Below, piece after piece: positions 52,978-62,919 of a stretch of DNA of 64,000 nt. Positions within the stretch are counted from its first letter, which is position 1; each line of letters starts with the position of its first letter. This DNA is from Aplectana chamaeleonis (taxonomy: Eukaryota > Nematoda > Chromadorea > Rhabditida > Cosmocercidae): NCBI GenBank assembly GCA_029168955.1, contig JAPDOI010000176.1, positions 1,190,501-1,254,500 on the forward strand, given 5' to 3'. The notes below the pieces were generated by a model, which did no database searches, was not told the DNA's origin, and saw only the letters and a program-made list of their open reading frames with translations. The translations under genes and the position numbers were made by a program.

Positions 52978-53983
52978 CAGGGGTGGTAGTAATCTTGTCT
53001 TTTAACACGGGTCAACCACGCGCTCTTGACCGTTGGTTGACCATGAATCAGCCACAGCTTAGCCGCGGACAAACCACCTCTGTAAAAAGGATCAACTTGT
53101 TTTTCAAATGTAAATTATGCGTCACTTAAAGAAACGAAACCACTTCACAGTAAGTCATGTAAGAAGCGATGAATGCATCCGCATTCTCTTTTAAACCTTT
53201 AACTCATAACAGTTCGCTCGGGTTTTTGTAGAGCACTGAAAACGGTTCGATCTCATCGATCATTATAATTGCTGGACAACATATGGAGAGTTGGGAATTC
53301 GAGGAAACAATGAAATTTTCTCAATTTCAAGGCAATAAATCGAAAAAAGAATGACAATTTGTGCATTTTCTTGCAGCTGCTAATTTGAACTATATTATTT
53401 GTATAGGACGTGATTAAAAACACGCAAATAAGGCTAAACTGCATTTACTCATTCTATCTTATGTTATAAACAACAAATTCGTAAAGCATTAATCATGCTT
53501 ACCCTGGTAGCCCTTGTTTCCACATCGAGAGAGAAAAAGAAATTATAAAAGGGGACGTTTTCGAGAAATCAAAGCTAGAAAAAAGTTGTGGTAACCGCTC
53601 ACAAGAAGTCCTACAAAGGACTTTTCGCGCGTACGTTCTTCGTCTCTCCACTGCAGGTATATTTCTCACCGTTTGCCGAAGAATCTTCAGCCCGTGGTTC
53701 GCTGTGTTCGCCGCAGAGTGAAATTGCATTCGAAAACCGCTCAATGACTACGCAATTTTTCATTTCAAAACAGGAGCAGCATTTTCTACGCCAAGGTTTC
53801 CGCCTTCCCCCACTTCCAATCTTAAGAGTGAGCCCTTGTTGTTCGTGTTGTTCAAGAATAAACCTCTCTCATACCATATTTGCTCCCAAAGGAGCTGACG
53901 ATCTGCTACGCAATGACCGCGTGATAGCCACCCGCTTAGCGGCGGTCAACTCGCGGCAAACATGCAGATTACTGCCACCCCAG
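52978..53983. mobile_element. Element with CAGGGGTGGTAGTAA ends, second copy (1.0 kb)
   Basis: CAGGGGTGGTAGTAATCTTG at the left and ATTACTGCCACCCCAG at the right are inverted counterparts. GGGTCAACCACGCGCTCTTG and GGTCAACTCGCGGCAAAC follow inside. Same family as 6486-8542. Its interior includes a 145-codon frame at 53588-54025, which crosses the right terminus and is therefore unlikely to be a gene. Confidence 0.6.
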
Positions 53984-54077
53984 TGTGCTAATTCGGGAAA
54001 TGCAGGTGATAATGCGCCCTTGTGAAGACGCATCATGTAAAATACTCTGGCATTCGCTCGCGTGTAGCCCTACACAA

Positions 54078-54112
54078 ACTCACTTGTTGCCCAGCGACAC
54101 CTGGGCAACAAG
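54078..54112. repeat. Hairpin of CACTTGTTGCCCAG
   Basis: CACTTGTTGCCCAG, a 6-bp loop, and CTGGGCAACAAGTC. It uses the same TTGTTGCCC motif as the minisatellite that follows. Confidence 0.8.
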
Positions 54113-54164
54113 TCATTTTTCTGGGGCGCGACATGGAAAGTGTGGGGCGATTGTGAGCATTTGT

Positions 54165-54340
54165 GCCCACAAAACCACTTGTACCCCCACTAAATCACTA
54201 GTCGCCCCGCGAAATCACTTGTTGCCCCGAAAGAGCAACTGCTGACCCTAAAATCACTTGTTGCCCCGCAGGTTCACTTGTTGCCGTAAAACCGTTTGTT
54301 GTCCCCCCCCAAACCAATTGTTGCTCGGAATCATCATTTG
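54165..54340. repeat. 20-bp minisatellite, about 8-9 units
   Basis: AAATCACTTGTTGCCCCGC-like units have CACTT anchors at 54176, 54196, 54216, 54236, 54255, 54275, 54294, 54315 and 54335. Divergence increases toward both ends. Confidence 0.85.
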
Positions 54341-54409
54341 ATCGTTCGGACCCCACTGCGTTGTTTATTCACGGATTCCGTCTACCCTCTAGACACCTTG
54401 TACTTCTCA

Positions 54410-54650
54410 AACCCTTCTTCTTCTTCTTCGTCTTCCCCCTCTTCTCCCCCTTCCTCCTCTTCCTCCTCTTCTTCCTCCTCTTCTTCTTCCTCATCTTCTT
54501 CTTCTTCTTCCTCATCTTCTTCTTCCTCATCTTTTTCTTCCTCATCTTCTTCTTCCTCATCTTTTTCTTCCTCATCTCCTTCTTCCTCATCATCTTCTTC
54601 TTCTTCTTCTTCCTCTTCCTCGTCTTCTTCCCTATTCTTCCTCTTCTACC
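54410..54650. repeat. Pure pyrimidine TTC/TCC microsatellite, about 240 bp
   Basis: Almost every plus-strand base is T or C, mostly TTCTTCTTCCTCATC units. It is a homopurine-homopyrimidine tract able to form triplex DNA. The poly-Ser, poly-Phe and poly-Lys/Arg frames through it are artefacts. Confidence 0.95.
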
Positions 54651-54670
54651 TCGCCGCTTGTGAGTGTGGC

Positions 54671-54806
54671 TTAAAGGCAGTGGTCGCGATGAAAAGCGTT
54701 ATCTACAAAACTATAGAAATCAGCCTAGATTGAAAACAGCTGAAAAACTATGAAGGTAGCGCGGTAAAAAAACGGGCAAGAATCAGAGTTTCTAGGGCCC
54801 AAAGAT
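54671..54806 (-). mobile_element. TTAA family C, truncated copy
   Basis: It starts TTAAAGGCAGTGGTCGCGAT and matches the right third of 28784-29339 in reverse (AAAACAGCTGAAAAACTATG, GAAGGTAGCGCGGT, GAGTTTCTAGGGCCCAAAG). It breaks off at about 54806, next to a minisatellite. Confidence 0.85.
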
Positions 54807-54829
54807 GGTGCGTAGTATTTCACTGGGAG

Positions 54830-55015
54830 TGTGCAGGGTGTCATGTGCATGTGTGCAGTACATATAGTAGAGGTGCAGGTCCCAGTAGGGTCTTGCACAT
54901 CCTGCGCACTCCCAATGGGATCCTGCACACTCTCAGTGAAGTCCTGCACACCCCCAGTGAGGTCCTGCACACATCCTGCACACTCACACTGTGATACTGC
55001 ACCAAATCATAAACG
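54830..55015. repeat. CCCAGTGAGGTCCTGCACAC minisatellite
   Basis: Units of about 21 or 30 bp share GGTCCTGCACA and CCCAGT cores (CAGTAGGGTCTTGCACATCC, CAATGGGATCCTGCACACT, CAGTGAAGTCCTGCACACCC, CAGTGAGGTCCTGCACACAT). The longer units contain an extra TCCTGCACAC. Confidence 0.75.
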
Positions 55016-55093
55016 TCCTGCACCCCATTCGCGACGACTTGCATACTCTTCAGCAAGCGTAAGCGTAAGGAAAACGCGTTATCGTATGTGATC

Positions 55094-55305
55094 TCGCGTT
55101 AAGTCCGCGCAAAACTGCAACCAAACGGGAGCTGACAGAGAAAAAGGAAAGAGTCTGTGAATGAAGAAAAAGATGGATAGCTTCCGGTGCAAAAGTCCTC
55201 CGGAGGACTTTTCGGAAGCTATCCATCTTTCCTTCATTCACACACTATTTCCATTTTTTTCTGTCAGCTCACGTTAACTTTCTGTTTTGCGCGGACTTAC
55301 CGCGA
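55094..55305. mobile_element. 212-bp palindrome with no spacer
   Basis: Two ~105-bp arms meet at GTCCTCC/GGAGGAC (centre between 55201 and 55202). Outer arms read CGCGTTAAGTCCGCGC against GCGCGGACTTACCGCG; inner arms share GATGGATAGCTTCCG and TGTGAATGAAG. A few indels interrupt the match. It resembles a foldback element; no target duplication was identified. Confidence 0.85.
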
Positions 55306-55769
55306 GCTGAAAAAAGCTCAAAAAAAACTTGAAAAAAAATTCTAAATCACTAATTTTTCTTCTGTGGGTTTCTGTGCTGATTTCGGTGGCTTACTCAAGT
55401 TTTTGGGGCTTGTTGAACTTGTCGTAGAGGGAGAAGCGCTTGATGGAGCAACTCACAGGTCACTAAAGTTTTTAGCACTTTCAGGCCTTCGAAAACGACG
55501 ATTTGTTCGAAACGTCAGGCCACTAATAAACCAGTTTCACCGTTTATCAAACCTGCACGGCAAAGAATCACAAAAGTACGTTCAACTCATGCCCAGGTTT
55601 CAAGACAGCCAAACATGGAATCTCACTAATTTTTCTCCAAAAAAAGGCAGAGTGGACCATTTTTTTTTGAATTTTTTTCAATGCGTATCAAGTGGCTCAT
55701 ACAGTGAGTGTGCTTAGTTTAAGAAATGCCTGGCGCATCTACTGAAAATCGTCAACTGAAAAGCTCACG
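55306..55769. other. No supported gene
   Basis: A 117-codon plus frame at 55364-55717 begins MGFCADFGGLLKFLGLVEL. It lacks splice sites and homology. GGAATCTCACTAATTTTTCTCC and GTGGACCATTTTTTTTTG have loose echoes near 56180-56220, so this is probably repeat-derived. Confidence 0.3.
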
Positions 55770-55829
55770 GTCAGCCGCAGTTAACCGCGAGTTAACTCGC
55801 GGTTATCTATCCATTTACTACCACCCCAG
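55770..55829. mobile_element. Solitary right end of the CAGGGGTGG family
   Basis: GCAGTTAACCGCGAGTTAAC and CGCGGTTATC lead to TTTACTACCACCCCAG (ends 55829), the right terminus seen at 8542 and 53983. No left partner was found. Confidence 0.5.
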
Positions 55830-56369
55830 ATTTATTTCTAAATGCTCCTCATCAGACTGGAAGAAAATCACGAATAAATTCCTGAAAGTTTAGGTTCCTG
55901 GCAAAAGTAAAGATTTGGCATGGCCATTTTTTCAAAAAATTTGAAATATACTCAGGTAAAAGGGGAAGGTAAAGAAAAATGAAAAAAAGGTTTTGAACTA
56001 CTCCTGAGAACGATTTGGCGTAGAATAATTTGATTTTTGGGAAATGTAGTGAAATAGTTGAAAGTATGATTTGGCAGTCGAGTTTGAACCAACTATTGAT
56101 AAGAGTTGTGCAAAACGAGAGAGAAAAAACGAACGAGGAGATGAACCCTTTTTTCGACCAAAATCACGTGGTTTCGACAATTTTTCTCGAATCTCAGGTA
56201 ACCAATCCGGACCATTTTTTGAACAGTTATTCAGCTTTCTAAAGTATATTAAATGCTTCCTACGTTTACTCTGGATCCTGATACTGAGATCAGGGGGTTG
56301 CGCGATGGCGAATCAAAGCCAAGTCTGGTGAGCGCTTCGCGCTCACCACAATTAGAGGATATCAAACGA
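55830..56369. other. No supported gene
   Basis: Overlapping open frames at 56030-56331 are unsupported. GGTGAGCGCTTCGCGCTCACC (56328-56348) is a near-perfect short hairpin just before the 42-bp array. Confidence 0.4.
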
Positions 56370-56700
56370 ATAAAAATTTTCGAATATTCGAATAAACGAA
56401 TTATTCAGAAAACTGACTTTTCCGAATATTCGAATAAACGAATAATTCGGATAATTGACTCTTTCGAATATTCGAATAGGCGAATTATTCAAAAAATTGA
56501 CTTTTCCGAATATTCGAATGAACGAATTATTCGGATACTTGACTCTTTCGAATATTCGAATAAACGAATCATTCGGATAATTGACTCTTTCGAATATTCG
56601 AATAAGCGAATTATTCGAAAAAATTGACTTTTGCGAATACTCGAATATTCGATTATTCGTTTATTCGACCGAATATTCGTTTTCCAAATATTCGTTGACA
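56370..56700. repeat. 42-bp palindromic tandem array, about 6 units
   Basis: Units contain CGAATATTCGAATAAACG and CGAATTATTCGGATAATTG, each internally palindromic. The 42-bp period is a multiple of three and keeps a plus-strand frame open with a 14-residue repeat (EYSNKRIIRIIDSF). The frame is best explained by the array. Related, less regular motifs continue to about 56890. Confidence 0.85.
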
Positions 56701-57079
56701 TACTCTAGAAGAAATCGGGAATCGTTTTTTCTTCAAATGTTCGGTGTTGCGAATAATTCGGAAATGTTCACTTTTCGAATATTCGATTTTCCAAATAATT
56801 CGGAAATGGTTTTTTTAATTTTCGACTATTCTAATGATTCAAAGTCGCCTTCTTTAATCGAATATTTAATTTACGAATCATTCGATTTGGTCGAAGTATA
56901 GTTCCCACCCCCATGGAATTTTAGGGTGTTTTTGAGAAAAAAAATCGGATTCTGCTTAAAAGTGGCAATCGGGGGCAATATCAATATGTCACGGTATCAG
57001 GCAGTAAACATGGAGAACTCTTGAAAGAAAAACCATTACACTTCCGCGAGAATTTTGTGCCGGTGGCAAATTCTAAACT
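56701..57079. other. Decaying TTCGAATA motifs, then no gene seen
   Basis: ATTCGGAAATG and TTTCGAATATTCGATTTTCC motifs fade by 56890. The rest is featureless. Confidence 0.4.
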
Positions 57080-57600
57080 TGTATCTAGCGTACCACTTCG
57101 GAAATCGTCATAAGTCGCGATTTGCCATCAAATTTTCCCCAAAAAAAAGCTTCGAAAGAATCAAGTCGAAAATTTCAGAAAATTGACACATAAACCCCCA
57201 AATTCGTGATCAGCGCCCCAAATAACACAACTGGGAGGGTATTAAGTTAAATCTGGAGCATTTTTAAAAACGCTTTCGGGGCCCACTAATTGATATGAAT
57301 AAACCCCAACCGAAAATCCGTACAAATCCATAACGCTATCAGTCTGTACAAAGTTTGGGTAATGTGCCTTCACCCAAACTTGGGCCAGAGGGGTTGTTTT
57401 GGGCGCTGAACACAACCATGAGGTCAGTTTCCAAATTCTCTAAAGACCAGTGCACGTTTTGGAAGGTACAACAGGTACAGAAATCTGACGAAAAACGTCT
57501 ATAACTCCTTTCGGTGTGGTTTTAGGCAGATGCGAAGACCATAATCGGTTTGACACCAAAAACGGTTCTAGAGAGTTACATTTCTTCCAGAATAGTTAGG
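57080..57600 (+). repeat. Dispersed repeat R, copy 3
   Basis: GAAAATTGACACATAAACCC, AATTCGTGATCAGCGCCCC, CCGAAAATCCGTACAAATCC and GGGCGCTGAACACAACC match copies at 28000-28540, 46730-47205 and 60150-60420. No conserved reading frame. Confidence 0.65.
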
Positions 57601-58526
57601 CTAACTAAAAGTAGCTCCCTTAAGAGCCTCACTAGACATGAGCTTATAGAAGAAAGTGGAAAATGGAGGAAGATTGAGGTGATGATCAGGAGAGAAAGAA
57701 AACACGCGGGCGCACGCGACGCGACCGCACACGCCACCGCCCAGGCCTCCTCCGTGCCGGCGCTAGCTGGGGCGAGACAATCCACACAATGCTCACAAAG
57801 ATTTTGTGGGCATTGCCCACAATCTTTTTTGTGGGCACTCGACTCTCGCCGGCGCGATTATGTGGAACGTCTAGCGCCGACGAAAAAGGACGCGAAATCG
57901 GCCACGCCCTCCGGGGCAACACGCGAGCGAATGCCAGAGTATGTGCGCCATTAGGCACAGTCATTTTGTAATGTTCTCAATGTGCATTGTAAATAAAATT
58001 GGAAACCAAATGGAAATCTTTTGGTTTTGTTGCTGCTCTAGCAGGATCAAGCGGTTACTGTCGCTCGGGATAACGAAGGGGCTGTAAAAAAAGTTGAGCA
58101 GTTGGAATTATTGGGGAAGGGGGGCGCAAACACTTTTTCTTCAATTCTATGAACAAATCTTGGGTGACCCCCCATCTAGGATAGAGCCTATTGCCTTTCC
58201 ATCCCCAATCTAGCCGAGTTAAAGTGAAGTTATCGAGCTTATCATGTGATAATCTCCTTATGAACGTTATATTTCGTATTGGTCGACGGCTCCGCTGCCT
58301 CCTATGCTCGGACTCAGATGAGCGGGATAGGCCATAGATTCGGCTCAAAATTTGCATACAAGGACTATCTGTCAAACCGGACTTGGGGATGTGGTATGTG
58401 TCTTGGTTCTCCAATTACAATGTTCATCCCGGAGACTGGAACGTCGGGCTACCTTAACCCTTTTCATTTGAAACGATGAAAACGATAACAAACGCTCATA
58501 GCATGGGGGGTATAAGAGGGCTGGGA
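57601..58526. other. No supported gene; GC-rich inverted blocks and polyA-like signal
   Basis: CAAAGATTTTGTGGGCA and TGCCCACAATCTTTTTTG form a hairpin at 57797-57835, with GGCGAGAC/GACTCTCGCC outside it. A 134-codon frame (57550-57954) crosses these blocks and is followed by AATAAAAT at 57992, but its composition (Arg/Ala-rich) reflects the GC-rich element. 58000-58500 is featureless. Confidence 0.35.
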
Positions 58527-59148
58527 GGCCCCGGTCAGAGTTGGTGCTATTTGCTTCTGTAACACGCCGACTCCCCCCAACACCCCCCAACTCCCACCCG
58601 GTCGATACGTATGATTAAAATGATGGGGTGAGGTTGAGAAAATCACTCGGTGTATCCAACTAGATATGACGATGATCACGTGGCCAACAGGATTGCACCT
58701 GTTCAGAGAAGTAGTGAAGGAGAGTAAAGTGAAGAAACGGAGGTAGCAGTAGGGTTAGCTTTCAAGTGAAACGCAATGTTTTATCATCGGCCCGCCCATC
58801 CGGTGATTTTCTCATCCGCCGTCATCCACGTATTGCATGGATATCGACAGCCCCGGATACACCGGGTGATTTTCTCAACCTCACTCCATCATTCTAACTA
58901 TACGTTTCGACCGGGCTGGTGTCGGCGAGTGTTGGGGGGGGGGTGTTGGAGGGATACACCGAGTGATTTTCTCAACCTTACCCCACCACATTGTTCATAC
59001 GTATCGACCGGGCTGGTGTCGGCGAGTGTTGGGGAGTGTTGGGGGGGGGTGTTGGAGGGATACACCGGGTGATCCCATTTTCAATGCTTTCTGTGTGTAT
59101 CGACCGAGCTGAATACGTCGGCTCATCCAACTATGTATGACCAGGGCC
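58527..59148 (-). mobile_element. Harbinger-like element H, copy 2 (622 bp)
   Basis: It is an inverted copy of 52012-52646: GGCCCCGGTCAGAGTTGG at one end and the inverse of GGCCCTGGTCATACATAG at the other. Both are flanked by GGA (58524-58526 and 59149-59151), a 3-bp duplication. Internal CGGTCGATACGTATGA, GAGAAAATCACTCGGTGTATC-type blocks and G-runs (58929, 59041) recur. Confidence 0.85.
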
Positions 59149-59399
59149 GGATGCAGTATACATTCATTCTCGAACTACTTTATTCAATAAGTCACTGTAG
59201 GTGTCTGGGGGCGTCGGAGAATGAGAAAGCAGTTTCGCTGGCAAGGAAGACGTGCTCTTATCCGAGCCGACACGTAAGAAATTTTATGGGAGGATTACGT
59301 TAGCCCTTCGTTTAACTGATCGGTACCAGCGTGAATGTGTTTCTCCAAGAATTACACGCGAGAGCTCAATGAAATACAGACTAGAATAGCCTGTGAAGC
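59149..59399. other. No gene seen
   Basis: Featureless stretch before the 115-bp array. Confidence 0.35.
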
Positions 59400-60135
59400 T
59401 CACCCTTGTTGTTGAACGGTCTACCATGTAGAAACTCTGAGAGAATCCCCCGCGATCGTTCACGGATAGAATCCCCTCGGTTTCTGGTAGAGCTCGAGAG
59501 GATACTAGCATGGGACTATCGCGAAACGATCGCGAAACTCTGCCAGTCCCAAACCAAGAGCGTACCGCGTTCGTTCATCGATGCTCACACGATGCTCCAT
59601 TGCGGAACCGCGGGGAATCGAGCCTGGGCCTATCACGGAACGATCGCGAGATCCTACCAGTTTCAACCTGTGGGTCGAATCGCATCTATACATTGATGTA
59701 TTCGGAGCGTTACATCGCGGATCCGCGATGAACCGAACCCGGAACTATCGCGGGACGGTCGTGAGATTCAGCCAGCCTCTTGATGGCCTCTTGGTGTTTC
59801 ACCCGAGCGAGTGTTGCCTATCAGATCAACACAAAGCTGCAAGGTACTGCCCTCGCCGTATTTCGCGCTGCTTTACAAATCTGCACATCATGAGAACGCG
59901 GGACCAGGGTGAAACGATCACGTTACCATCGCGGATCGCGATTGCACCACGGTACTAGCGCGGTAAACCTCTCAACGATTGCGGTACCATCACGGTACAA
60001 GAACGAAAATGCTAACGGATGAGTCAATTGGGTAACTATCGCGGAACGAACACGGATCGCGGGACTAGGGGGAGACGAACAAGGTACTATCGCGGATCAC
60101 GGGAGCATCACTGCACTAGCGCGAAAGATTCTCTC
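59400..60135. repeat. 115-bp tandem repeat then degenerate ACTATCGCGGA motifs
   Basis: GGGACTATCGCGAAACGATC, GGCCTATCACGGAACGATC and GGAACTATCGCGGGACGGTC start at about 59512, 59627 and 59742, roughly 115 bp apart. Similar follow-on sequence (GCGAGATCCTACCAG, GCGAAACTCTGCCAG) supports them. From 59900 to 60130 shorter units of TATCGCGGATC recur irregularly. Confidence 0.7.
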
Positions 60136-60149
60136 AGAGAAATAGGTGG

Positions 60150-60420
60150 CTATGACCGTGCCCAGATAAAAATTCCACATCTGACACTAAATTTTGCCAC
60201 GGGTGTTGTTTGGGATGCTTATCACGAATCTGGGGTAGTCTTACCATGCTTCGGTAGATTTCACCAATTTTGGCCCCACACATCGCACTGGGAGGAAATT
60301 CCGGAGGGTAGATGAGACTTTTCAGAATTTCTAAAGCGCTACAAGAGTTTCGACTCAAAACTGCTTAGTGAAGGTTTCTAGCAGTGACTAATACAGCTCT
60401 GACGCGCGTTTATAGAGTTT
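60150..60420 (-). repeat. Dispersed repeat R, copy 4 (partial, inverted)
   Basis: The minus strand reads CCCCAGATTCGTGATAAGCA and CCCAAACAACACCCGTGGC, then GGAATTTTTATCTGGG, which follows the R order loosely. It is the most diverged copy. Confidence 0.4.
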
Positions 60421-60575
60421 CGATGGATTAGGGTAGCTCGCGGTGGCTACGCGGAGGTTTGATCGAATTCTCAGATTTGGCTCAAAACTACACCGCAGGG
60501 ATATTTTAATGTGCTGCGCAGGAATTATCTAGAGAACTTTGTTGTTTTTCAAAACATTTAGATTGATTACGCTCT

Positions 60576-61029
60576 TTAAAGGCAATGTTCACGATAAATT
60601 TCGCTTTCGATATCTCCACGGTTTATGGAAGGTCTGGTGCCCTTTATAGCAAGGCATGCTTATAAAGGACGCAAAAGTCGCGTTTCTTGACGAAAATAGG
60701 CCCTCTCTTGTTCACATTGATTTCTGAGAGTGGAGGAATTGACCGCTATGAACCTATCCTATCAGTGCAACCAAGCAATCAGCTCACTTATCAGCACTTC
60801 CTTGATGTGACCATTCCTGTAATCTAAGTGTTCATCTGTTCACATCGAGGGGGCGGAAATGGGGCACGGGGCGGTTCAGGGACTCCAAAACCCTTGTTCG
60901 CAGAAGTTATGTTGCCACTCCCGGCTCGTTTTCTACCGTTCTTTGGACGCTGGGAGCCTAGAATCTCTCTCGCCAATCATTTCACAGGGAAAAGTCACAG
61001 AGGATGATCATCGTGAACGCTGCCTTTAA
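60576..61029 (+). mobile_element. TTAA family A, copy 3 (full length)
   Basis: The ends TTAAAGGCAATGTTCACGAT and ATCGTGAACGCTGCCTTTAA both include TTAA. The interior is collinear with 12294-12739 throughout. Confidence 0.9.
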
Positions 61030-61160
61030 GGGACCGATTAGAGTTCCGCCGCTGAAAGGCGCGGCAGCATGCAATGGAGGAGTATCGATCATGCGGCCGC
61101 ACGATCGTTTCGACCCTCGATTCCATGCTGCCGCGCCTTTCAGTGGCGGAAGATTATTCG
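61030..61160. mobile_element. Inverted-repeat unit abutting the family A element
   Basis: TTCCGCCGCTGAAAGGCGCG and the inverse CGCGCCTTTCAGTGGCGGAA bracket about 60 bp with GCGGCCGCACGATCG inside. Its left end touches the TTAA of the family A copy. GCCGCACGATCGAT and CGCCGCGCCGCTCGGCGGCGG at 61240-61290 look like a partial second copy. Confidence 0.7.
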
Positions 61161-61302
61161 GCCACTAAAGAATCGTTTATAGTCCTTCGGCCAAGCGGCG
61201 CAGTACAGTGTATTTCTGTAATACTGAACACGGGGGGCCGCACGATCGATATTATAAGATTGCACTTCGCCGCGCCGCTCGGCGGCGGAAGTATAAGCGA
61301 CC

Positions 61303-61597
61303 CCTTAAGGGTCTTTCACAGTCTGCCGGACGAAGCCGTCCGGCATGTTATAAGATAGGACTGCGGCGTCAGTGTACTCCGCACTGCGGTGTCGGCCGAC
61401 CGACGTCACAGTGCGGTGAAATCATTGCCACGACTTCGGATCAAGTTATGACTTGTTAGAACGGGTTGTTTTCGCCTTACATTTTGTACTGAAGAGTCGG
61501 CACTGACAGTTGTTCACCGCAGCTTCCATCGCACTGCGGCTCGCTTTTAACGTGCTGGATGGCGTCGTCCGGCAGACTGTGGAAGGGGCTTTAGTTA
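61303..61597. mobile_element. Inverted-repeat element with CACAGTCTGCCGGACGA ends (295 bp)
   Basis: GGTCTTTCACAGTCTGCCGG (from about 61310) recurs inverted as CCGGCAGACTGTGGAAGGGG (to about 61590). GCACTGCGG motifs occur on both sides within. Non-coding; an open frame at 61446-61961 crosses its right end. Confidence 0.65.
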
Positions 61598-62172
61598 CCC
61601 GAGCGGCGACTCGACCAAGCACTAGCTCGGACAGGATTGGCTTTTGGACCCCGTAGAAGTTTTGGGGGCATTCGGTGCATTGATGGTTCGGAGGGCCGTG
61701 AAAACCGCGAGGCGATAGGCGTGTCCCGATTTCACCGCGGCGTGAACGAAAAACAAGGCATAGATTCAGATGTGTTACGCAATTGCACGGAAAGCGTTCA
61801 AATGTGCGAGCCAATTTAGGAAATGTCATCATTTTCGCGGTTTTTCTTGAATATGCCGGTGTACTGACATTCTTTCTTTCCCTGTTCGGTAAGAGTTTGG
61901 TTTGATTTGATTGAATGTGTCTCTTTCGGTACTCTTTCTGATTAGATGACCCACTAGGCATGAAACCGAGATATTAACAATTGCTCATGGCTTTAGAGCT
62001 GTCAAATGATTCAGCCTGCTCCAAAACTTGCTTAGTCAAACGAGCCGTGGTTAACGTCGAAACATCTGCTAGCTCTAGTTAGTCGTCTAATGCGGAACAG
62101 TTCATTCTTATTCTATGTTATGTGTATCCCTGGAAGCCGCGACACTTCTGGGGATAATTTCATCATGGAAGC
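61598..62172. other. No supported gene
   Basis: Contains the rest of the 171-codon minus frame (61446-61961), which begins MPSGSSNQKEYRKRH. There is no domain, splice or polyA support, so I do not call it. Confidence 0.3.
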
Positions 62173-62627
62173 TCAAAGGCAGCGTTCACGATGATCATCC
62201 TCGTTGACTTTCCACAGTGAAATGATAGGCGAGAAAGATCCTAGGGCTCCCCAGTGTTGAAGGGACGGTAGAAAACGAGCCAGGAGCGGCAAAATAACGG
62301 CTGCAAACAAGCGTTTTTGTGTGCCTCAGACACGCCTGGTTTCCCAGATCCGCCCCTCGGACTGGAACAAATGAAGACACAGATTTTAGGAATGATCAAG
62401 TGAAGGAAGTGCCGATAAGTGAGCTTGATCGCTTCATTGCACTGATAGGTAGTATCCTTCTAGCGGTCAATTCCTCCACGCTCAAAAATCAACGTAAACA
62501 AGAGAGGGCCTATTTTTTCTTAAAAACGCGTTCGTGTTTTTGTAAAGCATGTCTTGCTATATAGGCCAACAGACCCCTAAACCGTGGAGATATCGGAAGT
62601 GCAATTTATCGTGAACACTGCCTTTAA
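62173..62627 (-). mobile_element. TTAA family A, copy 4 (full length, inverted)
   Basis: The ends TCAAAGGCAGCGTTCACGAT (left flank mutated to TCAA) and ATCGTGAACACTGCCTTTAA. The interior is collinear with 12294-12739 in reverse. Confidence 0.9.
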
Positions 62628-62814
62628 GCCATGTTTTGACTGCACTGCTGCTGTTTTTCATCGCAACGATTTTATTGATAGTACATAGCCTCACGGGTGA
62701 TCGAAGAATTTCAATTAATCAGTGAAATTAATGGCTGGTAGTCATCAATAAGACGTTTCGACTCTTAAACAGTGATCTTGTAAGGGGGGGGGGTCATTCT
62801 TCACTGGACGAAAC

Positions 62815-62905
62815 GTGTCATTCGCTGGCGATCGCTCTATCGCTGCCATAATTGCAGCGATGGAGCGATGATCAGCGATCATCGAGAATCGCTCCTTCAG
62901 CAGCG
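62815..62905. repeat. GCGATCGCTC hairpin cluster
   Basis: TGGCGATCGCTCTATCGCTG is answered by CAGCGATGGAGCGATGATCA and then GCGATCATCGAGAATCGC, giving nested hairpins. No coding role is seen. Confidence 0.6.
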
Positions 62906-62919
62906 AAGCATTAACTAAG

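Noticed and set aside
53588..54025. 145-codon plus frame
   Set aside because: It runs across the right terminus of the CAGGGGTGG element, and composition is not coding-like.
54165..54340. Regular short repeats as a CRISPR array
   Set aside because: Units are contiguous at 20 bp without unique spacers, and the genome is eukaryotic.
54296..54733. 145-codon Ser-rich frame and a Phe-rich companion
   Set aside because: Direct translation of the TTC/TCC microsatellite.
56253..56627. Repeat protein of EYSNKRIIRIIDSF units
   Set aside because: The frame is explained by the 42-bp tandem array; the other strand is equally open.
57550..57954. 134-codon plus frame followed by AATAAA
   Set aside because: Arg/Ala-rich translation of GC-rich inverted blocks; no acceptor, no domain.
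61446..61961. 171-codon minus-strand open frame
   Set aside because: It crosses the end of an inverted-repeat element and has no motif, splice or polyA evidence.
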